Positions 20,733-30,000 of a stretch of DNA of 64,000 nt are shown one piece after another. Source of the DNA: Piscirickettsiaceae bacterium (GTDB taxonomy: Bacteria > Pseudomonadota > Gammaproteobacteria > Nitrosococcales > Methylophagaceae); NCBI GenBank assembly GCA_013215775.1, contig JABSQO010000002.1:1-64000 (forward strand), read 5' to 3'. The notes beneath the pieces are model-generated. The model was not told the origin of the DNA. It did not search any database and was given only the letters and a program-made list of their open reading frames with translations. Position numbers and translations under genes: made by a program. Position 1 is the first letter of the stretch, and the number at the start of each line of letters is the position of its first letter.

Positions 20733-21314
20733 TTAGTCCGTATATTCGAATATCTTCACCACACGTTGCACACCAGCAGAGTTAGTAACGATATTTAGGG
20801 CGTCTTGAGCTTCTGTACGGCTGACAATACCCATTAAATAGACGATACCGTGTTCGGTAACAACTTTGATAAAGAAGGGGTTAATTTCGTCGCTCGTTGT
20901 GAATTTAGCTTTAATTTTTGATGTAATCCAAGTGTCACTACTGCGTGATGGTAATGCGCTTGGTGCCGCAATAATCAATTCATTGTGGATGCGGCGAACT
21001 TTAGAGATAGCTTTTACTTCTGCCGTGATTTTTTGTTTTAGTTCTTCGGTCAATGTTTCACCTGTGATCAGTACAATGCCGTTATAACTAGTGACATTAA
21101 TATGACTTTGGTCATAGATTTCTTTATTGGAAAATAAGGAATAAGATGCCTTAAATTCAATTCCTTGGTCATCAATGACTGCGCCAGCAGAACGGCGGTC
21201 ATGTATAAGTGCTGCGCCTGTTGCACCACCTGTGACGACAGCTGTAGCACAGCCCTGCAATAAAATAATAGGAATCAATAGTAATAAAACAAATTTGATA
21301 TTTGACATTGTCAT
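20733..21314 (-). CDS. BON-domain outer-membrane lipoprotein (DolP/YraP-like)
   Basis: Lipobox LLQGCA; two BON-type repeats (NVTSYNGIVLITGETLTEELKQ; VVTEHGIVYLMGIVSRTEAQ). Confidence 0.85.
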   Translation of the reverse strand: MTMSNIKFVLLLLIPIILLQGCATAVVTGGATGAALIHDRRSAGAVIDDQGIEFKASYSLFSNKEIYDQSHINVTSYNGIVLITGETLTEELKQKITAEVKAISKVRRIHNELIIAAPSALPSRSSDTWITSKIKAKFTTSDEINPFFIKVVTEHGIVYLMGIVSRTEAQDALNIVTNSAGVQRVVKIFEYTD

Positions 21315-21370
21315 ATCTCGTTAGAATCGAAGTGGTTATTATCACCGGATAGTGAGCACTTGGCTACTAT

Positions 21371-21733
21371 TTAATATGTCATTTGAAAAGCATTTTTCAC
21401 CCAGACAATGTCGGTAGTATTATCGTTTGAGCTTATGGCTACTACATCGAAACGATATTCTAAAGAGTCCGATTCATTCTGCTGAAGATAATGTTGTGCG
21501 GTCTGTATGATGCGTAATTGTTTCTGATGATTAACACTTTCTAACGCGGTGCCAAATCGTGCAGACTTTCGATAACGTACTTCAACAAAGATCAGCGTGT
21601 CATCATCACGCATAATTAAATCAATTTCACCACGACGACTACGATAGTTTTGAGTAACTATGATGAGTCCTGCATTTTCCAGATGTCTTAACGCTAACAA
21701 TTCAGCCTGATCGCCAATGTCTTTTGAAGACAT
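21371..21733 (-). CDS. yraN: UPF0102/YraN endonuclease-like protein
   Basis: GDQAELLALRHLENAGL…NYRSRRGEIDLIMRDDDTLIFVEVRYR. Confidence 0.9.
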   Translation of the reverse strand: MSSKDIGDQAELLALRHLENAGLIIVTQNYRSRRGEIDLIMRDDDTLIFVEVRYRKSARFGTALESVNHQKQLRIIQTAQHYLQQNESDSLEYRFDVVAISSNDNTTDIVWVKNAFQMTY

Positions 21734-23613
21734 TACTGAATACTGTTTTCGGCGCTTGGCGCTAAGAGTTTAATCTTCCCTTTACTAAAGGTGGCCCAGG
21801 GTGTTTCTCGGTTGATATGTCCAGCCTCATTGATTGATAACTTGCCCGTTGCACCTTGGAAGGTCAAGCTTGTAGACCGGCTCAACCCATTTAATTTAGA
21901 AATTAATCGGTATGAATCTGCACCTAAAGCATAAAGACGGATATAACGATCGAAGTGTTCTGGTGGGTTATTGTGTAATGCGATATAGGCAGAATCATTG
22001 AAGGCAATATTGTTAAATACCCAAGGAATATCATTAATAATAAGACCGTTAATATCAATATCCTGTTGGCTGTTCTCATGGCCAGAATATGCGTGAGATG
22101 TCGCAATGACAGGAAGTGAACTTGAACGATGGAATTTTAACTGTGGTAATAATTGTCGTGCTTTTAATGGCCGAGCAACAAGGAAAAGAAAATCAATGTC
22201 TTGACGTCGGCGAGGTTCAAACTCGACGGATATGCCCAGCGTTTGTTTCAAAGATCGGTAGCGTTGCTTGCTTGCAGCTAAGCCCAGCAACGGGGTAATG
22301 ATAGATGAAAAATCATTATTAGATGCGTTGTAGTGGGCACTATTGAGTAAAACACCACCATTATTTAACCATTGGTCAGTAAAGGCGGATGAGACTCGGT
22401 CACCCCATGCATCGGATGGAGAAATAATAACAGCACGTTCATAGCCTTGCTCTATCGCGTAATTTGCAGCTGAAATCGCGTCATCTTCAGGGGCAAGACC
22501 AAATTGGAATAAATTTTCTTTTTGTAACTGGTTAGTGAGACGGTTTAATGCTAATACCGGGATAGGTAATGATTCTGCTTCGGACAAGATCCGAATAGAT
22601 TCTTTATCTAAAGGGCCAATAGCAAGATTAGCATTGAGTTCAACCGCTTGTTGATATTGTTGCCAGACATTACTTGTCCCAGTATTGCTATCCGTTACAA
22701 CATCAAAAAAGTGTAATCGAGTATTTGATTGAGCAGCATAATGAGCAGCTACAATGCCCTGTTTAATTGCTTGGGCGGCGGTTGCATACGGACCAGTAGT
22801 TGGTAATAGGATGGCAATGTCATTTAGTTGTTGTGGCAGTCGAGTCCCTGTTGAGACGCTTTTTTTATACAGTGCAGGATTAGCAGGATGATTTGGATAA
22901 TTTCTACGCCAATCTTCTAAGGCAACAATCATTGCATCAGGATTGTTTTGATACGACTTGATAGCATAAGCCAATGCAAACCAACCACTATCCACAGCCG
23001 GTGGAATACCAGGATTAAATAAATCTAATGATGGAGGCGTTAACATCATTAATGCCTGCCAAAGTGCTTGTTGATTTTGTTCGCGTTCAAAGTCAGGTAG
23101 CAATAATGCTAACTCAATATGACTATTTGCCTTTTCTAACCAATTTTCGGTGAATTCATAGGCGCGAATCCTTAGTTCAAGAATACTTTTCTGCTGCTGC
23201 TCTGTTGCATTATTGATGTCATAGGGATCAAGCGCTGCTAATGCGTGTTCGGCTTCAGATTGACTTAATGCGATATCGGCCTCTAATATTGCGGCATCAA
23301 ATTGTTTTGCTACACTTAATAGTGAACGATTAACATTGGTCAAACTACGGTCAGCCTGATCAAGTTGATTAGCTTGCCAAAAGGCCAAGGCGGCACGTAA
23401 ATAAAAGTGCGCTTGCTGTTGATCGGTTGATGTTTCTGCTAAGTCGAGATATTGTTGTGCAGCAGCGAGAAAGTCCCCAGTTCTCTCTGCCTGCTCTGCT
23501 TCCATGATGGCTGAACTATCAGGTTGTGCTGGTATTATCGTTCCAGTTGGCTGGCAGGCACTGAGCATGAAAGTAGCAACAATCAGTAAGGGTAAATAAG
23601 TTCGCAGAGTCAT
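21733..23613 (-). CDS. lpoA: Penicillin-binding protein activator LpoA-like lipoprotein
   Basis: Lipobox LSAC; periplasmic-binding-like C-term (IAILLPTTGPYATAAQAIKQGIVAAHY, RQDIDFLFLVARP); between yraN and rsmI. Confidence 0.8.
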   Translation of the reverse strand: MTLRTYLPLLIVATFMLSACQPTGTIIPAQPDSSAIMEAEQAERTGDFLAAAQQYLDLAETSTDQQQAHFYLRAALAFWQANQLDQADRSLTNVNRSLLSVAKQFDAAILEADIALSQSEAEHALAALDPYDINNATEQQQKSILELRIRAYEFTENWLEKANSHIELALLLPDFEREQNQQALWQALMMLTPPSLDLFNPGIPPAVDSGWFALAYAIKSYQNNPDAMIVALEDWRRNYPNHPANPALYKKSVSTGTRLPQQLNDIAILLPTTGPYATAAQAIKQGIVAAHYAAQSNTRLHFFDVVTDSNTGTSNVWQQYQQAVELNANLAIGPLDKESIRILSEAESLPIPVLALNRLTNQLQKENLFQFGLAPEDDAISAANYAIEQGYERAVIISPSDAWGDRVSSAFTDQWLNNGGVLLNSAHYNASNNDFSSIITPLLGLAASKQRYRSLKQTLGISVEFEPRRRQDIDFLFLVARPLKARQLLPQLKFHRSSSLPVIATSHAYSGHENSQQDIDINGLIINDIPWVFNNIAFNDSAYIALHNNPPEHFDRYIRLYALGADSYRLISKLNGLSRSTSLTFQGATGKLSINEAGHINRETPWATFSKGKIKLLAPSAENSIQ

Positions 23614-23695
23614 AGTTTGTATCTATGGTGGATAATATAAGGAAACATCTTACCTGTTAGCGTATATTACGACCAGAACTGAATAATTAATAAGG

Positions 23696-24553
23696 TTGTC
23701 CTTGGTGTCAGACAATGAAACAGCAACGCTATACATCGTTGCCACTCCTATCGGTAATTTATCAGATATATCACAGCGTGCGATTGATATTTTGCAACAT
23801 GTCGCCGTGATTGCTGCCGAAGATACACGGCATAGTGGGCATTTGTTGCAACACCATTTAATTAGCACTCCAACAGTTTCATTGCATGAGCATAATGAAC
23901 AACAACGCAGTGAAACACTATTACTCAGACTGCAACAAGGAGAATCAGTTGCACTCATTAGTGATGCTGGTACGCCATTGATTAGTGATCCTGGCTATCG
24001 ATTAGTTTCCCTTATCAGAGAACATAATATTCCAGTTGTACCGGTACCAGGAAGTTGTGCCTTAATTGCAGCTTTGTCAGCATCTGGATTACCATCAGAT
24101 AGTTTCGCTTTTGAAGGTTTTTTGCCAGCGAAACAAGGCGCTCGCCAACAGGCATTACAAAATCTCATTGCAGAAACACGAACCTTAATATTTTATGAAA
24201 GCCCGCGCCGTTTACAGGCATCATTACAAGATATGGTGACTGTATTTGGAGAGGAACGTCGCGGATGTTTAGCGCGCGAGTTAACTAAATTACATGAAAC
24301 CATCATGACTAAACCATTAGCTGAGCTGTTAGATTGGGTGACTAATGATAGTAATCAACAACGTGGTGAATGTGTGGTTCTGATACAGGGTGCGGCTAAG
24401 CAACAAGAGTCTGATGAAGCAGAAATAAATCGTGTGCTGACAGTGCTGTTAAAAGAATTGCCAACAAAACGTGCAGCAGTGGTTGCCACCTCACTATTAT
24501 CAGTCAGTAAAAATAAAGCCTATGACATGGCATTGAAACTTCAACAAAAATAA
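23696..24553 (+). CDS. rsmI: 16S rRNA (cytidine1402-2'-O)-methyltransferase
   Basis: TLYIVATPIGNLSDISQRAIDIL, AEDTRHSG, SDAGTPLISDPGYRLV. Confidence 0.93.
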   Translation: MSLVSDNETATLYIVATPIGNLSDISQRAIDILQHVAVIAAEDTRHSGHLLQHHLISTPTVSLHEHNEQQRSETLLLRLQQGESVALISDAGTPLISDPGYRLVSLIREHNIPVVPVPGSCALIAALSASGLPSDSFAFEGFLPAKQGARQQALQNLIAETRTLIFYESPRRLQASLQDMVTVFGEERRGCLARELTKLHETIMTKPLAELLDWVTNDSNQQRGECVVLIQGAAKQQESDEAEINRVLTVLLKELPTKRAAVVATSLLSVSKNKAYDMALKLQQK

Positions 24554-24578
24554 TGATGTTGGGTTAAAATTCACACTT

Positions 24579-24932
24579 GAGATGGCCAGGCAATCGCGTT
24601 GTTAGCATGACTAGCAATGAGGAAAGTCCGGGCTCCAATGGGCAGGGTGCCAGATAACGTCTGGAAAGCGTGAGCTTATGGCAAGTGCCACAGAAAATAT
24701 ACCGCCTAATTCGTTAGGTAAGGGTGAAATGGTGCGGTAAGAGCGCACCGCGCAGCTGGTAACAGTTGTGGCAGGGTAAACCCCACCTGGAGCAAGACCA
24801 AATAGAAGAGCAGTTTACTTCGGTAAACAGATACGGCCCGTATCGTTCTTGGGTAGGTTGCTTGAGGCAAGCGGTGACGTTTGTCCCAGATGAATGATTG
24901 TCCTCGACAGAACCCGGCTTATGGCCATCTCA
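24579..24932 (+). ncRNA. rnpB: RNase P RNA (class A)
   Basis: Core motifs GAGGAAAGTCCGGGCTCC, GGTAAACCCCACCTGGAGCAAGACCAAATAG, GACAGAACCCGGCTTAT; P1 GAGATGGCC/GGCCATCTC closes the ends; rsmI-rnpB-mraZ context. Confidence 0.95.
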
Positions 24933-24940
24933 TTTTTCTT
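24877..24940 (+). repeat. Left copy of direct repeat: 3' end of intact rnpB
   Basis: acgtttgtcccagatgaatgattgtcctcgacagaacccggcttatggccatctcatttttctt; matches 32175-32238 at ~54/64 positions by hand. Confidence 0.8.
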
Positions 24941-25086
24941 ATTAGCCTTAGGATATCAGTGAGCTAGTTTTCTTCTACTATGAGAGGCTAACTTTTGGCA
25001 CACAGCTATCTCACTTTAGGGGCGATATATTATTTTCGTTATCGTTGCCAGCGCATCATGATAAGAGCGTGAATTCTAAAGAGGTT

Positions 25087-25146
25087 AAGGGACTTAAGGT
25101 TCCTCGGCTTTACGGTTGTGCCAGTTCGATTCCGTCCCTAGTAGCA
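25087..25146 (+). pseudogene. Probable decayed tRNA-Leu(UAA) 3'-half (anticodon arm to near-CCA)
   Basis: AGGGA-CTTAAGG-TTCCT anticodon arm with TAA; long variable-arm-like CGGCTTTACGGTTG; T-loop TTCGATT; CCCTAGtagca; no 5' half recognised. Confidence 0.5.
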
Positions 25147-25310
25147 AATATGAAAGTCATAATACTAAACGTTGCTAAGGCTTTTGAGTCCATACATCAC
25201 CTCCCAATTTGATATATCTATCACTCCACTCTCAATCATCCACAAAAGATCAACTCAAGCTAAATACTTTTTTGACTAAAGTACTTGGACAATGTACGCT
25301 CTCGCAAAAA

Positions 25311-25346
25311 CAGAAATAGCAGAAATAGCAGAAATAGCAGAAATAA
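25311..25346 (+). repeat. Tandem 9-bp repeat, four copies of cagaaata(g/a)
   Basis: cagaaatag cagaaatag cagaaatag cagaaataa directly upstream of the 25359 GTG. Confidence 0.95.
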
Positions 25347-25358
25347 CGGAAACGCATA

Positions 25359-25958
25359 GTGAATACATTCTTGCCATTTATAAAAAAAGAAATCTACACG
25401 ACCCATGAAGCGGCCACCATATTGGGTGTAACAGCACGTACGATACAGCTTTGGGCTGATAGCGGTGTCATTAACGTCTGGAAAACACCTGGTGGTCATC
25501 GGCGAATTAATTTAGAGGAACTGGAGAAATTACTTAATGCTGTTTCCAGTATACCTCTATGCAATAAGTCGGAAAAAAATATGCTCAATCTTCTCATCGT
25601 CGAAGATGATGTTGATTTACTAAAGCTTTATCAATTGAAAATATCTCATTGGGATATTGATTTGAATCTAAATTGTGTACGTGATGGTTATGAGGCTTTA
25701 TTGATGATTGGTGAAACATCTCCAGACATCATCATTACTGATTTACATATGCCCAATTTAGATGGGTTTCATATGCTAGATGTTTTATGTAATCGAACTG
25801 AGTTACAGCATACTGAGTTCATCGTTGTAACAGGGTTAAGTCCTGAAGAGGTAGAAGAGAGAGGTGGAATTCCAGAGCGCGCTAAATTATTTCCTAAACC
25901 TACGCCGTTTGAAACGTTAGCATCTATTATTCATCAGCGAAGTAAGCGTGTTTCGTGA
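25359..25958 (+). CDS. N-terminal excisionase/MerR-like HTH fused to C-terminal response-regulator receiver
   Basis: YTTHEAATILGVTARTIQLWADSGVINVWKTPGGHRRI then LLIVEDDVDL…IITDLHMPNLDG…VVTGLS…FPKPTP. Confidence 0.85.
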   Translation: MNTFLPFIKKEIYTTHEAATILGVTARTIQLWADSGVINVWKTPGGHRRINLEELEKLLNAVSSIPLCNKSEKNMLNLLIVEDDVDLLKLYQLKISHWDIDLNLNCVRDGYEALLMIGETSPDIIITDLHMPNLDGFHMLDVLCNRTELQHTEFIVVTGLSPEEVEERGGIPERAKLFPKPTPFETLASIIHQRSKRVS

Positions 25959-25973
25959 TAATGGGGAAATGTA

Positions 25974-27092
25974 ATGCCTTTTGTAAACCTGTTTGATGAA
26001 ATGACTGATGCAGTATTGATTGTCACCAAAGATGGAGAAATCTCATACCGTAATAACTCAGCTATCGAAATGATTGGTGGAGAGTCAATAGATGAGTTTG
26101 AATCTATCCATTTGGCTCGTGTGCTGACAGAGTTACTGGCAGGAAATATAGAGCCTCCGCTTAAAGTCTATATCAGGCGCGGGGTTGAAGTACGGGTAAG
26201 TGCTCTGAAGAATGGCTATTTACTGCTTGGTAAAGATATAACATCCAGCAAGCAATATGAAACACTAAAACAAAACTTCTTTAGCTTGCTTAATAACGAA
26301 CTACGTATACCCATACAGAATTTTGTAGACAAAATATCATTGGTATCAGAACAGTTGTCTAACCTCGATTGTGGTCAAGTCACGATTGAGAATGCGGTAA
26401 AAAATACTCAAAAAAGCAGTCGCGAGATCCAGTATAAAATGGATCGATTACTTTTGCTTTGTGAGCTATATGGTGAGCATAAGATTGTAACCGATGAACG
26501 CATTTTACCAGCAGAACTAATGCACGATGTTAGAGAGATGGTTGCTAGTCAAATCAATGAGAAAGAACTGCTCGTTACCATTATAACCAAAGACATTGAT
26601 GGTGCTGTTCTTTACGGTAGCAATGTATGGCTTTCACTGGCATTACGTGAGTGTTTAAGCAGAATGATTGATCAATGTAGCCAAGGCAGTACTATTTATC
26701 TAAAGCTTGTTCAACATGCTTATTTTCTGACTGTAGTAATCCAAAATTATGGATTAGGAGGGGCGCCTCAGATTGATGATGAAAATGTGGCTCCATCATT
26801 GTTAGATGAAACTTCCTCATTTTGTGTCGACCATAATTTGGACATCGGTTTATCAATCGCCAATATGATAGTCGAATTTCATGGCGGATCACTGAAAGTT
26901 GCTGAAGGGCTTGATGACACAACAATTATAGAGTTGCCTATTGGAGATGCGCGTATATTGTTTAAAGATGAGCTCGGTATCGAACAAACAAAACGATATG
27001 CTGACGATATCTCAACAATGATGGAGCGCGGTTATGTTATGAGCAGCTCTGATAGTGTTGCTACGACGAGCGAATCAGACAATGTTAAATAG
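25974..27092 (+). CDS. PAS-domain protein with degenerate histidine kinase core
   Basis: PAS-like N-term (DAVLIVTKDGEISYRNNSAIEMIGG); HisKA-like FFSLLNNELRIPIQNF lacking His; weak HATPase remnants (IQNYGLGG, DIGLSIANMIVEFHGGSL). Confidence 0.75.
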   Translation: MPFVNLFDEMTDAVLIVTKDGEISYRNNSAIEMIGGESIDEFESIHLARVLTELLAGNIEPPLKVYIRRGVEVRVSALKNGYLLLGKDITSSKQYETLKQNFFSLLNNELRIPIQNFVDKISLVSEQLSNLDCGQVTIENAVKNTQKSSREIQYKMDRLLLLCELYGEHKIVTDERILPAELMHDVREMVASQINEKELLVTIITKDIDGAVLYGSNVWLSLALRECLSRMIDQCSQGSTIYLKLVQHAYFLTVVIQNYGLGGAPQIDDENVAPSLLDETSSFCVDHNLDIGLSIANMIVEFHGGSLKVAEGLDDTTIIELPIGDARILFKDELGIEQTKRYADDISTMMERGYVMSSSDSVATTSESDNVK

Positions 27093-30000
27093 CACAAAAA
27101 TCATTTTCTTTGCGACCTCTATTCTGATGGGCTTGGCAGGAAATATTGCCAATCTCGAACTTTTTTTTGGTGTTAACTTCCTATTTGGCAGCATAGCCAC
27201 AATGCTCGTGTTACGTATATCAGGTTGGGCTTGGGGTAGTTTGGCTGGATTTTTAATTAGCCTATATAGCCTTTATCTCTGGGGACACCCCTATGCCATT
27301 ATTATTTTTACTTTGGAGGCTGTTGTTGTTGGTTTTTTAATCCACAGCAAAAGGTTTGATGACTATGTACTAGCTGATATTACCTACTGGATTGTGATTG
27401 GTGGCCCACTTATCTATCTATTTTACACTCAAATGTTAGAGTTAGATGACCAAGTCAGCTACTTAATTATCGTTAAGCAATCTCTTAACGGCATATTAAA
27501 TACTGTTATTTCCAGCCTGATATTCATTGGTATATTATCTATAAGGCCAAACTTTTCCAGCTTAAAAATTCTGTTAAAACACGAATCTTGGCCATTACAC
27601 AAGTTAGTGCGTGTCGTACTCATGTTCTTTGCTATCGTGCCATTAATCATTATCATGACTATTTCAAATAGTTCTGAATTTAACAAAATTGAAACGCATT
27701 TAGATACTCAGATCAATGAAAAATTAATTATCGGTAAAAAGAGGCTTAATCAGTTCATCACTTGGCATGCCGCTCATGGGGATGTTTTAGTTGACCTTCT
27801 TGCCGACAGTCTCAATGACCAAAATGAAATTAAAAATAGTTTTGCAGACTGGTATTTACTGTCAACGCCACAAGAAATAGAGGGCTTAGTCATTGTTGAT
27901 AGCCAACACATATCACATGTTTTCGGTTCCAATGACTATAAGAATAAAATGGCCGAACTCACAGTAAATGAGCTTGATGCAATGTTGAGACAGGCTCCCT
28001 TAGAACTGAATTTTTCTAAACAAGATCAATTATTCTATCTAATACTACCTCGAAACCCAAAAGGTTTCACGGCACTTGTTGTGATGAAGGATGAAAGTAT
28101 TACTAAATTCTTACAGCAACTTTCTCCTAGCACTAACTGGTTTAGCGCTCTACAAGATAGTAATGGCAATGTGCTTGCGGATAATTCTACTAACGATATG
28201 TTTTTACTTAAAGACTATGTGCATAGCGAAGACACGTCTTATCTTCACCCTAAATTAGAGTCTAATTCACTACTTAAGCATTGGAAAACGTCCTATCGCT
28301 TTTCTGATGTTTCAGTAGCCAGCAATGATGCCATCAGACTTATGTTTGCAACGCCGATGGATGAGTATATTGATCTACTACAGAACACTTACTTTAGAAC
28401 GACCTTAATGACAATTCTTGCAGCTATTTTTATTCTCTTTGTTGCTCCCTTAGCATCAAGACTGTTCTTGAATCCCATTGAAACATTAATCGCTAATATA
28501 AAGCTGTTATCGAAATCCACTGCAAGAGATGATATTACATGGCCAAACTCATTATCTTCAGAGTTGAAATCTTTATTGGATAATTTTAAAAGCTTAATTT
28601 CAACAGTTAACAATAAGCAAGCTGAATTGTTGTTACTGCAAACAAAGAGCAGAAAACTAGCCGACAATGCAGTCTCAAGTGAGTCTTATATTAACCAAAT
28701 CCTGAATAATGTTGAAGATGGCATTGTGACAGCTGATGAACAAGGGATTATAAAGTCTGTTAATAAAGCAATTTATGGTTTATTTGACTATACGGCTGAT
28801 GAACTAATTGGCAAAAACATTGATATTTTTGTACCAGAAACATATAAAAAAGCGCATTCACAAGGATTTCATCGCTATCTACAAGCAGGAGAAAAGCATT
28901 TATTAGGGCTAAGAAGTGTAGAAGTAAAAGCGATAAAAAAAGGCGGTGAAATATTTGATATTGAAATTGGCGTTAGTGAATTAAAAACAGATGAAGAAAG
29001 AGTTTTTATTGCCATCATGCATAACATTTCGCACAGAAAGCACATTGAACACCGATTAATAGTAGAAAAACAGCGGATGTCTCGATTTTTTAATGCATCA
29101 ATGGAAGGTTTGTTTTTCCATGACAACGGCATAATTGTTGATGTTAATCAAACTGGCTTAAGGATGTTTGGGTATAGAAATGATGAAGTTGTCGAACATT
29201 CCTTCTTTGAATTTATCCCAGAACAATATCAAGAGCTTGCCATATCAATGATGGCAAAACATTCAACAGAAACATGGGAGCTTGAAGTTATTAAGAAAGA
29301 TGGCTCACTTATCCCTGTTGAAATACAAGGACAAGAAACGATTATTGATGATAAAAACATTCGAATTATTGCAATAAGGGACATCTCTGAACTTCATGCT
29401 TATCGAACTAAAATGGAGCAGCTTGTTAAGAAACGGACACAAGAGCTTAATGCTATTTGTACCTTAAGCCCTGATGGCTTTGTATTAATAAATCCACAGG
29501 GCAATATTGTTTATGCTAATGACTCATTTACCCAGATGACAGGACTATCCTTTCAAGGTTATGGCAGTATGACAATTGAGGATTTTTACCAGCAATTGTT
29601 TTTGTTGAGTGATGGATCTAAAAAGTTAGACACTAATAAACGTATTAACGGAAATTTACCTTCACAAACGATTCATCTAATTCGCCCTGCTAAACGAGTG
29701 TTAAGGTTTACCTCACGGAAAATGCAAGATCAAGATCAAGATCAAAACCAAAAGCTTCAGGGGACAGTATTATATTTTCATGATATCACTCATGAATCTG
29801 AACTAGATGAAATGAAGAGTGAGTTTTTGTCTACTGCTGCTCATGAATTGCGCACTCCGCTGGCGAGTATTCTAGGTTTCAGTGAACTGCTATTGATGCA
29901 TGACTATGATGAAGTTCAGCGTGTAGATTTAATCGATACAATTCATCGACAATCAGTAAATCTCAAACATTTATTGGATGAGTTATTAGATCTGGCACGT

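Noticed and set aside
24941-25358. Search for an integrase, toxin-antitoxin or defence gene in the island's left arm
   Set aside because: No ORF of useful length or motif found; mobility genes appear to be absent.
25260-25499. Minus-strand 79-aa ORF with FLLFLLFLLFLF
   Set aside because: Antisense translation of the 9-bp repeat and the HTH-REC 5' end; no SD or homology signal, most likely an artefact.
29727-29750. aagatcaagatcaagatc microsatellite as a phase-variation switch in the membrane kinase
   Set aside because: The unit is 6 bp and in-frame (QDQDQD), so slippage would not switch the gene off; only minor length variation expected.
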